A DNA stretch of 9,725 bases from Opitutus sp. GAS368 (GCA_945906115.1 CAMDQP010000033.1:1-9725); one strand, 5' to 3'; positions 1 to 6,758 are shown, counted from the first letter of the stretch. Numbers and translations: made by a program. Notes: generated from the letters alone by a model not told the origin.

Positions 1-323
1 TGCGGATGATTCCTTTTTTCCTTATCCAGGCGATGGCGGCGGCGAAGCTGGCGGTCGACCTTATCGACCAAAATATCGATGGACTTGTACAAATCATCGG
101 AATCCTCCCGGACGACGATGTCAGGGCCGGGCAGTTCCAGATGAATCTGGGCCCCGAATTCGCGACTATGGTCGCTGCAGCGGGTGTAGACGAGTTCGAC
201 GAGCACGCGGATGATCCGCGGGTTGTGGCGCAGCAGTCTTTCGACCTTGGCGCACACCGTTTCCTTCAGGGCGGCGGTAAGGTCCATATGGACCCCCGTC
301 ACGACGATCGGAGCACTTGTCAT
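1..323 (-). CDS. hpf: Ribosome hibernation promoting factor (HPF/RaiA family), 3' end cut by window
   Basis: I translated the minus strand from an ATG at 323 and it stays open for 107 residues to the window edge. The protein matches the HPF/YfiA fold: a beta strand with the G-V-H-M-D-L-T motif (residues 10-16), a helix rich in charged residues (A-L-K-E-T-V-C-A-K-V-E-R-L), strands near 37-47 and 58-72, and the characteristic helix D-L-Y-K-S-I-D-I-L-V-D-K-V-D-R-Q-L (77-93) followed by a basic tail. Family members bind the 30S subunit in the channel used by mRNA and tRNA and either dimerise or silence ribosomes in stationary phase. The short form is about 95-110 residues and the long form about 180-200; the window ends too early to tell which this is. 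A second ATG at codon 13 lies inside the conserved motif and is too late. No ribosome binding site is visible. Confidence 0.88.
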   Translation of the reverse strand, partial: MTSAPIVVTGVHMDLTAALKETVCAKVERLLRHNPRIIRVLVELVYTRCSDHSREFGAQIHLELPGPDIVVREDSDDLYKSIDILVDKVDRQLRRRHRLDKEKRNHP

Positions 324-363
324 GTGTGTTGTGTTTTTTGGGGTGACGTGAGACTCTGCGCCC
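324..363. promoter_or_regulatory. 40-bp divergent spacer between hpf and the SDR gene
   Basis: The spacer separates two outward-facing starts and must hold at least part of both promoters, or those promoters lie inside the opposite gene. It contains a run of six T (positions 333-339 area) in an otherwise GC-rich neighbourhood. I see no convincing -35/-10 pair in either direction and no purine-rich ribosome binding site next to either ATG. The assignment as regulatory rests on gene orientation only. Confidence 0.35.
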
Positions 364-1182
364 ATGTCAAAGAACAAGACCGTCGATGAATTCTTCAGGA
401 GTTTTTCCGTGGTCATCATATCAGGGGCTTCTTCCGGGATCGGACGCGCGATACTCTTGCGTATCAGTCATTCTGAGACCAAAGCCGTGGTGTTCAACCT
501 TTCTAGGACGATACCTGAGGGCGTCCCGAATTCCCTGAACTTCACTCACCTTACCTGCGACCTCTCGCAACCCGCTGACATCGTGTCGGTTGTCTCCGAA
601 TTACGGAAACTAATGCCCCGAGAAGGTAGGATGCTACTGATTAATAACAGCGGCTTCGGCGCCTACGGAGAGTTTCCGTCGCCGGGCGTCGACCACACCT
701 TGAGGATGATCGACGTCAATGTGCGCGCGCCGGTCGAACTCACGGGTCGCCTATGGGACGAATTGAAAGCGCGCGGCGGCATGGTCGCCACCGTTGCATC
801 GCTCGCCGGATTCCAGCCCACGCCGCTGATGACGACGTATGCCGCGACGAAATCCTTCATGCTCGACTGGAGCGTCGCGCTCGATGCTGAAGCGAAGCGG
901 CATGGCATCCGTTGCGTGGCGATCTGTCCCGGCCCCGTCTCGACGAACTTTTCCAAGGCCGCCGGCTTCGCTAGCTCGACCGGCCTCGGTGGGCAGACCT
1001 CGGAGGAATGTGCGGACGAAGCCGTGCGCGGCATGGCCGCATATCGCCCGGTCGTGGTCACGGGCTGGAAGCACAAGATCCTGGCCGTCTTCTCGGCACG
1101 CCTACCTAAGCCTTGGGCGGCCGCGATCGGCCTGCGCATGATCCAACGCCTGCGCCTCGATCGTTTCGTCAAGAAGGCCTGA
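364..1182 (+). CDS. Short-chain dehydrogenase/reductase (classical SDR), substrate unknown
   Basis: This is a 272-residue NAD(P)(H)-dependent oxidoreductase with a complete classical SDR signature. The cofactor loop is G-A-S-S-G-I-G (residues 21-27). The NNAG motif appears as N-N-S-G (94-97). The active-site tetrad is N119, S146, Y159 and K163 (Y-A-A-T-K), and a P-G follows at 189-190. The C-terminal part from about 235 is basic and somewhat hydrophobic, which could favour membrane contact. Length is normal for the family (250-280). The start is the first ATG ahead of the Rossmann strand, is preceded by CCC and has no ribosome binding site. It resembles the DltE/YqjQ-like SDR group, but the substrate cannot be read from sequence. 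The first 300 bases are about 52% GC by my count and carry ATA, CTA, TTA and AGG codons; the next 300 are about 64%. The stop is 2 bp from the recN stop on the other strand. Confidence 0.9.
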   Translation: MSKNKTVDEFFRSFSVVIISGASSGIGRAILLRISHSETKAVVFNLSRTIPEGVPNSLNFTHLTCDLSQPADIVSVVSELRKLMPREGRMLLINNSGFGAYGEFPSPGVDHTLRMIDVNVRAPVELTGRLWDELKARGGMVATVASLAGFQPTPLMTTYAATKSFMLDWSVALDAEAKRHGIRCVAICPGPVSTNFSKAAGFASSTGLGGQTSEECADEAVRGMAAYRPVVVTGWKHKILAVFSARLPKPWAAAIGLRMIQRLRLDRFVKKA

Positions 1183-1184
1183 GC

Positions 1185-2846
1185 TTACTTCGCTCCGTCG
1201 AGCAGCTCGCGGGCGTGGGAGAGCGCGACCTTGCTGGCGCGATCGCCGAGCATACGAGCGAGTTCGGACTCGCGGTCCTTGCGCTTACCGTGGACCGGGG
1301 AGATCTCGACCGTCGTCGACTTATCGTCCTGCGTCTTCGTGACGACCAGGTGGGCATGACCGAGGGCGGCGACCTGCGGGAGGTGCGTTACGCAGAAGAC
1401 CTGATGGCCCTTACCGAGGACGGCAAGTTCACGGCCGACCTGCGCCCCAATCTCACCGCCAACATTGGCGTCGACCTCGTCGAAGACCAGAACCGGGGTG
1501 CGGTCGACGGCGGCGAGCACGGTCTTCAAGGCGAGCATCACGCGGGCGGCTTCGCCACTGGACGCGATCTGGTCGAGAGGAAGGAGGTCCTGGCCGGCGT
1601 TCGGGCAGAAAAGGAAGCGGACGGCATCGGCGCCATGGGGTCCGAGTTCGGCGACCCCGACCTCGATACGTAGGTCAGCCTTCTTGAAGCCGAGCGAACC
1701 CAGCATCTTGCGGGCGGCAGCGGCGAGCTTCTCGGCGGCCTTCGTGCGGTCCACGCGGAGAGCCTCAGCCTGCTTGCGGAGTTCCTTCTCCACCTTGGCC
1801 GCCTCGGCCTTCAGCTTCGCGACGCGGGCTTCGACATCGCCCTGCGAGGCCAGCCGACGGCGGAGCGCCTCGCGCTTCTCGCGGACCGCTTCAGCGCCTG
1901 GTCCGTACTTGCGACGGAACTCCAGCCAGAGGTTCATCTTCCCCTCTAGCTCGGCGGCGGATTCTTCGTCGGAGGAAAGCCCGCGGCCGAGGCGCGCGAA
2001 GTCGGCGCGAATGTCTTCCGCTTCGGCCGCGAGAGAATTCAAACGGTCGCGCAGCGCTTCGGCGTCGGCATCAATGCGGGCGATATCGTCGCCGGCCTTG
2101 AGCAGCCTCGGCAGCACCTCTCCGAGTCCGTCGGAACCCAGACCGGACTCAAGCTGGCCTAGTAAGACCGCGAGTTCTTGGGCGCGGGAGGAGCGAGCAT
2201 GGTCGCGTTCGAGTTTGGCGATGGCCTCTTCGGAGAGGTCGAGCGAATCGAGCTTCTCGAGCTGGGAGCGCAGGAAGGCCGCTTCGTCTTCGGAAAGACG
2301 TTCGGCCGTGGCGGCTTCGGCCGCTTCGCGGAGCAGGTCGTTGCGCAGACGCCAGCCCGTGCGGTAGGTCGCCAGCGCGGCGGCCAGGCCGGCATGCAAG
2401 TCGAGCATCTCCAGCTGAGTCTCGGCGCGCATCAGCTTCTGCGGCTCGCCGGGGCCGTGGAAATCAATCCACAGTTCGCCGAGTTGCTGGAGCTGCGTGA
2501 GCGTGGCCGAACCGCCGTTAATCGTGATGCGACCCGCCTTGGTCGCATGGACCGAACGCTTCAGGATGAGCAAGCCGTCATCGCAGGCTGGTAGGTCGAG
2601 GGACTTCAGCACTTCGTCGAACCGCTTGTCGCTGTCCGTCTCGAGTTCGGCTTCGACCGAGCATTCCTCGGAGCCCTTGCGGACGATCGTCTTCGCGGCG
2701 CGATTACCCGCGAGGAGCGAAAGCGCGCCGAGCAGGACGGATTTGCCCGCGCCGGTCTCGCCCGTGACCACCGTGAAGCCCGAGCCCAGCTCGAGCTCGG
2801 TGCGATCCATCAGGGCGAGGTCGCGAATTTGAAGGCGGCGGATCAT
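1185..2846 (-). CDS. recN: DNA repair protein RecN (SMC-like ATPase)
   Basis: RecN is a cytoplasmic SMC-family ATPase that acts early in recombinational repair of double-strand breaks together with RecA. The 553-residue product equals the usual family length. The N-terminal ATPase half carries Walker A G-E-T-G-A-G-K-S (29-36). A long charged, coiled-coil-forming middle runs from about 140 to 380. The C-terminal half has F-C-P-N-A-G-Q-D-L-L-P-L (from about 411), the ABC signature region I-A-S-S-G-E-A-A-R (427-435), Walker B V-L-V-F-D-E (452-457) and the switch segment V-T-H-L-P-Q. The signature reads SSGE where the family normally has SGGE. I chose the ATG at 2846 over one 15 codons upstream because the protein then begins with the family-typical M-I-R-R-L-Q-I-R-D-L-A-L, and because this ATG overlaps the yggS stop as ATGA, which suggests translational coupling. 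Confidence 0.96.
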   Translation of the reverse strand: MIRRLQIRDLALMDRTELELGSGFTVVTGETGAGKSVLLGALSLLAGNRAAKTIVRKGSEECSVEAELETDSDKRFDEVLKSLDLPACDDGLLILKRSVHATKAGRITINGGSATLTQLQQLGELWIDFHGPGEPQKLMRAETQLEMLDLHAGLAAALATYRTGWRLRNDLLREAAEAATAERLSEDEAAFLRSQLEKLDSLDLSEEAIAKLERDHARSSRAQELAVLLGQLESGLGSDGLGEVLPRLLKAGDDIARIDADAEALRDRLNSLAAEAEDIRADFARLGRGLSSDEESAAELEGKMNLWLEFRRKYGPGAEAVREKREALRRRLASQGDVEARVAKLKAEAAKVEKELRKQAEALRVDRTKAAEKLAAAARKMLGSLGFKKADLRIEVGVAELGPHGADAVRFLFCPNAGQDLLPLDQIASSGEAARVMLALKTVLAAVDRTPVLVFDEVDANVGGEIGAQVGRELAVLGKGHQVFCVTHLPQVAALGHAHLVVTKTQDDKSTTVEISPVHGKRKDRESELARMLGDRASKVALSHARELLDGAK

Positions 2847-3541
2847 GCGGTGGGACGCGGGCCGAACAAGGTCGAGCCTAGGCGGACACAAGTAGAACCT
2901 GCGGCGACGGCGGATTCAAGGTCTCCGCTCATGCCCATCGATAATTCCGGGAGACTGACGCCGAAACGGGCGGCCAAGGCGTCGCGGCAGAGGCGAAGTT
3001 CGGCGAAGGTACGATCGGCGTCAGCCGGATCCTCGGAGAGCGGCGCAACGGCCATGAGCCCCCGCACGACCAAGGCCGGCTGGGCCAAGGCCGCCTCAAG
3101 CAACCGAGGAGCATCGGCGAGGTCGCACCCGAACTTAGCGGGGTCGTCACCGGAGTTGACCTGAAGCAGGATATGCGGCCGCAGGCCCATCTCGCCGGCC
3201 AGACGACCCAGGCGAACGGCCAGATCAGACGAGTCCACGGTCTGGATGACATCGAAGACCTGCAAAGCCTGCTTGGCCTTGTTGGACTGGAGATGACCGA
3301 TGAGTTCCCAGCGAAGGTCGGCGGGGGCCATCGGGCGCTTTCCTGCGGCCTCCTGCACGCGATTCTCGCCAACGGCCCGCAAGCCGAGCCCGTAGGCCAT
3401 CAACGCGGCGTCCACCGGGTTGGTCTTGGTCACAGGCAGCACCCTGACCGACGCCGGGTCGCGGCCGACCTGCGCGCAGGCGGTCGCGATACGGGTCAAC
3501 ACCCCATCATAGTGGGCCTTAAACTGGTCGGCGGAGACCAT
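2843..3541 (-). CDS. yggS: PLP homeostasis protein, YggS/PROSC (PLPBP) family
   Basis: This cytosolic pyridoxal 5'-phosphate-binding protein of the alanine-racemase-like TIM-barrel fold (fold type III) buffers PLP and affects amino acid and keto acid balance; no enzyme activity is established for the family. With the ATG at 3541 the product is 232 residues, close to E. coli YggS (about 234). Visible motifs are V-T-K-T-N-P with the Schiff-base lysine K39, the G-E-N-R-V-Q-E block (58-64), W-E-L-I-G-H-L-Q-S-N-K (78-88), the S-G-D-L-E-S-A phosphate-binding loop (from 205) and R-L-G-S-T-L-F-G at the end. An in-frame ATG at 3610 would add 23 proline-rich residues not typical of the family, so I prefer the internal start, although neither has a ribosome binding site. 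It is the first gene of an apparent operon with recN (4-base overlap) and diverges from a LysR-type gene. Confidence 0.93.
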   Translation of the reverse strand: MVSADQFKAHYDGVLTRIATACAQVGRDPASVRVLPVTKTNPVDAALMAYGLGLRAVGENRVQEAAGKRPMAPADLRWELIGHLQSNKAKQALQVFDVIQTVDSSDLAVRLGRLAGEMGLRPHILLQVNSGDDPAKFGCDLADAPRLLEAALAQPALVVRGLMAVAPLSEDPADADRTFAELRLCRDALAARFGVSLPELSMGMSGDLESAVAAGSTCVRLGSTLFGPRPTA

Positions 3542-3683
3542 TTGAACCAGAGGGAGGGAGAACGGGCGGGGAGTCAACCAGTCGGGCTCCCGAGGCCTCC
3601 TGGGGGGCATGGCCTAGGATTAGCATATCTACACTTGAAGCCATGACCCATTAGAATCATTAATTATTGGGTCTTTCATTCCC
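3542..3683. promoter_or_regulatory. Divergent promoter region between yggS-recN and the LysR-type gene
   Basis: The part from about 3620 to 3680 is clearly AT-rich compared with its surroundings, as expected for a promoter between two outward-facing genes. The part from 3542 to 3610 is GC-rich and would be the yggS leader (or extra codons if translation begins at 3610). A weak candidate -10, TATGCT, reads toward yggS at about 3622-3627, but it has no good -35 element. Toward the LysR gene there is no clear sigma-70 pair. A candidate operator inside this region is listed separately. Confidence 0.6.
3645..3673. promoter_or_regulatory. Candidate LysR-type operator (TTA-N7-TAA inside a GACCCA/TGGGTC dyad)
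   Basis: The segment holds TTA (3651-3653), seven bases, then TAA (3661-3663). This is an inverted T-N11-A box of the type bound by LysR-family regulators. It sits between the arms of an inverted repeat, GACCCA (3645-3650) and TGGGTC (3668-3673). An overlapping imperfect palindrome, with an ATTAAT core and one mismatched pair, covers 3655-3668. It ends 11 bp before the regulator's ATG, a position suited to autorepression. The motif is seen directly; that the neighbouring regulator binds it is inference. Confidence 0.45.
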
Positions 3684-4583
3684 ATGCATATCGAGAACCT
3701 GAAGATCTTCCGCGACTTGGTAGACAACGAAAGTTTCTCCAAGGCCGCCAAGCTCAACGCCATCACCCAGTCGGCCGTCAGCCAGCAGCTCCGCTCGATG
3801 GAAAAGCATTTCAACGTCCTGATCGTGGACCGAAGTCAGAAGCAGTTTCGACTCACGCGCGAAGGCCGCAGTCTCTATGAGGCCGCCAAGGACATCCTCA
3901 ACCGCTACGAACAGGTCGGTAGCGAGATGCAGGAGATGCGTAAGGTCGTCAGCGGTACCGTCCATATCTCGACAATCGTCTCGATCGGCCTCCACGAGCT
4001 CCCGCCGCACGTGAAGTCTTTCATGCAGGAGTTCCCGCACGTCAACGTGCGCGTCGAATACCGTCGCTCGAACCTCGTCTATGATGACGTCATCTCCAAC
4101 GCCGTGGACTTCGGTCTCGTCGCCTTCCCCCAGAAAACCCGTCAGGTGGAAATCATCCCCCTGATGGAAGACCAGCTCGTCGCCATTTGTTCGCCCAAGC
4201 ATAAGCTCGCAGGCAAAAAGGAAATCGACCTCGCCGACCTGCAGGGCGGCAAGTTCATCGGCTTCGACCAGGATATCCCGACGCGCAAGGCGCTCGACCA
4301 GTTCTTTCGCGAACAGCGCATCGAGCTCGAACCCTCCATGGAGTTCGACAACATCGAGACGCTCAAGCGCGCGGTGGAAGTCGACGCGGGCGTGGCGCTG
4401 GTCCCCGAAGGCACCATCCGCCAAGAAGTCGAGCAAGGCACGCTCGTCATGCTCCGGCTACGCGACCGCCGAGTGGCCCGACCGTTGGCCATCCTGCACC
4501 GCAAGGGCCGCGTCCTGACGCCGGCCATGAAGCGCTTCATGACGCACCTCATGAACAGCGCCGGCGCCAAGGCTTCGGCCTAA
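3684..4583 (+). CDS. LysR-type transcriptional regulator, ligand unknown
   Basis: The 299-residue length is standard for the family. Residues 1-60 form the winged helix-turn-helix, with the helix pair around 18-38 (S-F-S-K-A-A ... T-Q-S-A-V-S-Q-Q-L) and the wing with R-L-T-R-E-G. A linker helix follows to about residue 90. The rest is a two-lobed periplasmic-binding-protein-like effector domain beginning V-S-G-T-V-H-I-S-T and containing D-F-G-L-V-A-F (about 137) and G-V-A-L-V-P-E-G (about 237). The effector domain is closest in general style to the CysL/CbbR type, but no ligand can be named. LysR-type proteins usually act as tetramers and often control the divergent gene, here yggS-recN, and themselves. 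The ATG is preceded by CCC with no ribosome binding site. Its stop codon touches the stop of the convergent membrane-protein gene, with no base between them. Confidence 0.94.
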   Translation: MHIENLKIFRDLVDNESFSKAAKLNAITQSAVSQQLRSMEKHFNVLIVDRSQKQFRLTREGRSLYEAAKDILNRYEQVGSEMQEMRKVVSGTVHISTIVSIGLHELPPHVKSFMQEFPHVNVRVEYRRSNLVYDDVISNAVDFGLVAFPQKTRQVEIIPLMEDQLVAICSPKHKLAGKKEIDLADLQGGKFIGFDQDIPTRKALDQFFREQRIELEPSMEFDNIETLKRAVEVDAGVALVPEGTIRQEVEQGTLVMLRLRDRRVARPLAILHRKGRVLTPAMKRFMTHLMNSAGAKASA

Positions 4584-5180
4584 TCAGACGCGACGGCGGG
4601 ACGCCTGGGCCGCGATCGCAAAGCCCGGCAACGCCTGCGCGCACAGCAAGCCCAGTCCCAGCCAGAGCAACGCCTGGTCGGCCGGCGAACGCAGGGCCGT
4701 GGCGGCTAGGCCCCACCAGAGGAAGGCGCCGAACAAAGGTGGCCAGGCGCGACGCAAGGCCGCGCGCGCAAGGGACCATGAACCCAGCAACACCGCCGCC
4801 AGGGACGAGGCCAGCGGGGCTGACAGCAGGCCGCGGGCGAAATAAGCGTACGCCACAAAACCTAACGCCACGACGAGCCCCGCCAGCACCGCGGCATTCA
4901 CGCGGAAATGCGTGGGCAACAGGTACAGTCTCACCCGATGGGCGTGCAGATAATACGCCGACGCCACCACGGCCATAATCAGCGTGAGCGTCCAGATGTA
5001 GCGCGGCCCGCTGATCGGGATCGCGAACTGCAGGATCGCCCATTGGGCCAGGAAACACTTCGCCAGGATGAGCGACCAGAGGGCACCGAGCCGATCGGTC
5101 ACCAGCGACTCACGGTAGGCACGTTCAACGGAGAGCGAGAGCTCGGTATCCTGGGCGGGGGGCAGAGAAGTGACGGGCAT
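4584..5180 (-). CDS. Hypothetical inner-membrane protein with about six membrane segments
   Basis: I do not recognise this 198-residue protein. After a polar N-terminus of about 30 residues (two prolines, several acidic residues) it shows hydrophobic stretches at about 33-55, 61-79, 96-115, 119-138, 149-164 and 170-192, and it ends in a short basic tail (A-S-R-R-R-V). No catalytic motif or cysteine pair is visible. Tryptophan and alanine/leucine content is high. It starts 3 bp after the stop of the upstream 482-residue gene, so the two are very likely one transcript. It is the only gene in the window with a plausible Shine-Dalgarno-like GAGG ahead of the ATG. Because the reading frame is tightly nested between neighbours on both sides and encodes a coherent hydrophobic pattern, I regard it as a real gene. 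Function is unknown; association with the upstream protein is inference from spacing. Confidence 0.8.
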   Translation of the reverse strand: MPVTSLPPAQDTELSLSVERAYRESLVTDRLGALWSLILAKCFLAQWAILQFAIPISGPRYIWTLTLIMAVVASAYYLHAHRVRLYLLPTHFRVNAAVLAGLVVALGFVAYAYFARGLLSAPLASSLAAVLLGSWSLARAALRRAWPPLFGAFLWWGLAATALRSPADQALLWLGLGLLCAQALPGFAIAAQASRRRV

Positions 5181-5183
5181 GGG

Positions 5184-6632
5184 CTACCTCGCCCACAACT
5201 TAAGACTGCGGATCGCGACCGCAACCGGAGGAGGCACTTCTTTTTCCCAGCCGCCCTCATTCTTGCGGATTCGTTCAGCCAAGGTGCGAGGCTGGCTGGC
5301 CATTGCTAAGGGGTCCGCCCCCGTGATCGGCACGAGGAAGCCGTTATTGAGCAGGTGCTGGAACAGGCCGGCCACCGAGGGGCGCATCTGGATGGCGGAA
5401 GCGGTCACGACCGAATCTTCAGCGACGCTGTAGCTCGACGGGAAGCAGACCTTGCAGGCGACGGGGTCCAGGATCAGGCGGCGGAGTTGATCCCCTCGCA
5501 TCGGGTAGACCATGACGCGGACGCCATCCTTGAAGAGACGGCCGCAAGACTCCAGGACGCCGCCTTCGAGGTGGGTGTAGTGCTCTGGATTAAAGAGGTC
5601 GACGAGGTTGTTCATGCCCGCAACCAGCGTGATGCTACCCGTGGTGTGCAGGCGGAAATAGGCCGGGAGACGGTACCAGCCGCGATGGCGCGTGACCAGG
5701 AGGGGGTGCTGCATCGCGCCCACGAGGCGGATGCGGTCGATGAGCTCGGATTCAGGGTGCGGGTCGGAGCCGATGCACATCTCGAACAGCGGGACCACGT
5801 CCTTGCCGCCCTCGGGCAGGGCACGCAAAGCACAGGCCAGCATGTCCACATTGACGAGCGATATCGGACGGAAGGTACCGCGGGCGACCAAGACCGAGCG
5901 CTTGTGGAAGTATTCGCTCGGGACCTGCGGATCGCCTTCCGGGCCGAAGAGCACGGCGTCCGTGAGGCCGAGGCGGACGAGCCGCAGGGCGGCCGCGCGA
6001 TTGTCGAAGGCCCCAAAAGCTGGGCCGCTGAAATGGGCGAACTCGACCTCGACGCGGCCGGCGCCCACTTCGTCGACCAGGGCGGTGAGGAAGTTGTCGA
6101 CGCTATCGCAGGTATTGAGGGCGGCATGGATGAGGTTCACGCCGACGGCGCCGAGGGCGTCCTGCTGACGGTCTGCGTCCTTGTCCCAAAGGCGAAGATG
6201 GAGAATGACCTCGCTCGGCTCAGATTGTGGATGGTCTTGAAAGCGGATACCGATCCAGGAGTGCCCCTGCCCTTTGCCATCATGTGGCGTGGTCGCGACC
6301 GTGTCGGCGAAGGCGAAGAAGCGGGTCACCGGGCCTCGTTCAGCCTTCAGTCGATCGACCAAGAGACCGTACTCGTGATCCAGCATCTGCTCGAGCCGTT
6401 GGCGGGAGACGTAGCGCTGCGGGTGGCCGTAGATCGCATCGCTGACACGCATGTCATAGGCGGAAATACTCTTCGCCACCGTACCCGAAGCGCCACCGGC
6501 CTTGAAGAAGTGCCGAACCACTTCCTGACCAGCCCCAATCTCGGCGAAGGCCCCGTAGGCCGACCGGTCGAGGTTGATGGCCAAGGCCTTGCGGGAAGTG
6601 GCGGCGCCGGCCGAGGACGTGGTCTCTAACAT
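5184..6632 (-). CDS. Conserved protein of unknown function, about 480 aa (homologues often labelled 'TonB-dependent receptor')
   Basis: The 482-residue protein has no signal peptide, no membrane segment and no beta-barrel or plug motifs, so it looks cytosolic. The N-terminal block contains K-A-L-A-I-N-L-D (15-22), F-A-E-I-G-A-G-Q-E-V (29-38), G-G-A-S-G-T (46-51) and S-A-Y-D-M (57-61). From memory, these mark a widely distributed uncharacterised family whose members carry automatic names such as 'TonB-dependent receptor' or 'nicotinate-nucleotide adenylyltransferase'. Nothing here supports either name: there is no HxGH nucleotidyltransferase motif, no TonB box and no barrel. A C-x-x-C pair (C393, C396) lies near the C-terminus. 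The gene is followed after 3 bp by the 198-aa membrane protein gene, suggesting a functional pair. The ATG at 6632 has no ribosome binding site but sits at the expected distance from the conserved block. The gene diverges from sppA. Confidence 0.85.
   Translation of the reverse strand: MLETTSSAGAATSRKALAINLDRSAYGAFAEIGAGQEVVRHFFKAGGASGTVAKSISAYDMRVSDAIYGHPQRYVSRQRLEQMLDHEYGLLVDRLKAERGPVTRFFAFADTVATTPHDGKGQGHSWIGIRFQDHPQSEPSEVILHLRLWDKDADRQQDALGAVGVNLIHAALNTCDSVDNFLTALVDEVGAGRVEVEFAHFSGPAFGAFDNRAAALRLVRLGLTDAVLFGPEGDPQVPSEYFHKRSVLVARGTFRPISLVNVDMLACALRALPEGGKDVVPLFEMCIGSDPHPESELIDRIRLVGAMQHPLLVTRHRGWYRLPAYFRLHTTGSITLVAGMNNLVDLFNPEHYTHLEGGVLESCGRLFKDGVRVMVYPMRGDQLRRLILDPVACKVCFPSSYSVAEDSVVTASAIQMRPSVAGLFQHLLNNGFLVPITGADPLAMASQPRTLAERIRKNEGGWEKEVPPPVAVAIRSLKLWAR
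5187..5190 (-). promoter_or_regulatory. Shine-Dalgarno-like GAGG before the 198-aa membrane protein gene
   Basis: On the minus strand the order is GAGG, then TAGCCC, then ATG, giving 6 bases between the motif and the start. The TAG in between is the stop of the upstream gene, so ribosomes finishing that gene would also lie over this start. It is the only purine-rich element correctly placed before any start in the window. Confidence 0.45.
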
Positions 6633-6758
6633 AGCGAGAAACTAGCCCCCGAGACGGGCGGCATCGAGCGGAAAGAGGGACCCAAAAATGAGCTTTTGAT
6701 TGGCGAAAGGGAGACACGAAAGCATCATTTCAACGACACCCGCCCCTTTCCGCCTCCC
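6633..6758. promoter_or_regulatory. Divergent spacer between the 482-aa gene and sppA
   Basis: This 126-bp spacer must carry promoters for both directions. A TTGATT hexamer (6696-6701) could serve as a -35 toward sppA, but no matching -10 follows at 16-19 bp. The pyrimidine-rich stretch just before the sppA start (about 6744-6758) can pair with GAAAGGG at 6705-6711 (7 bp) or with GCGGAAAG at 6668-6675 (8 bp), so a leader hairpin is possible but may be chance. An in-frame ATG at 6696 would extend SppA by 21 non-family residues and is not favoured. Confidence 0.4.

Noticed and set aside
6..389. A 127-codon plus-strand open frame at the left edge
   Set aside because: It lies opposite the hpf frame, which matches a known fold. 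Its own sequence shows no family features and it runs into the SDR start.
1181..1195. GAGC/GCTC short inverted repeat at the SDR/recN junction as a terminator
   Set aside because: The stem is only 4 bp with a 7-base loop and there is no T run on either side.
1113..2594. Several plus-strand open frames opposite recN, including one of 300 codons rich in serine and arginine
   Set aside because: Serine/arginine-rich composition is the expected complement of a GC-rich coiled-coil gene. RecN is full length on the minus strand.
3550..3580. TTGACT on the minus strand (about 3572-3577) as a -35 box for yggS
   Set aside because: No -10-like hexamer lies 16-19 bases downstream; that stretch is C-rich and followed immediately by the start codon.
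3542..3610. A 23-residue N-terminal extension of YggS from an ATG at 3610
   Set aside because: The added residues are proline/arginine-rich and unlike the family N-terminus. The internal ATG gives the usual length. It cannot be fully excluded because neither start has a ribosome binding site.
3660..4436. A 258-codon open frame on the minus strand opposite the LysR-type gene
   Set aside because: The sense strand encodes a full-length LysR protein with clear domains. The antisense frame is rich in D, E, L and V repeats typical of a shadow frame.
5355..6629. A 424-codon open frame on the plus strand opposite the 482-aa gene
   Set aside because: It mirrors almost the whole of the real gene, is composed of low-complexity charged residues without recognisable motifs, and is explained by the strong third-position GC bias of the true frame.
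6668..6753. GCGGAAAG/CTTTCCGC 8-bp inverted repeat upstream of sppA as a regulatory structure
   Set aside because: The arms are 70 bases apart and an 8-bp match in purine/pyrimidine-rich sequence can occur by chance. Noted in the spacer entry only.
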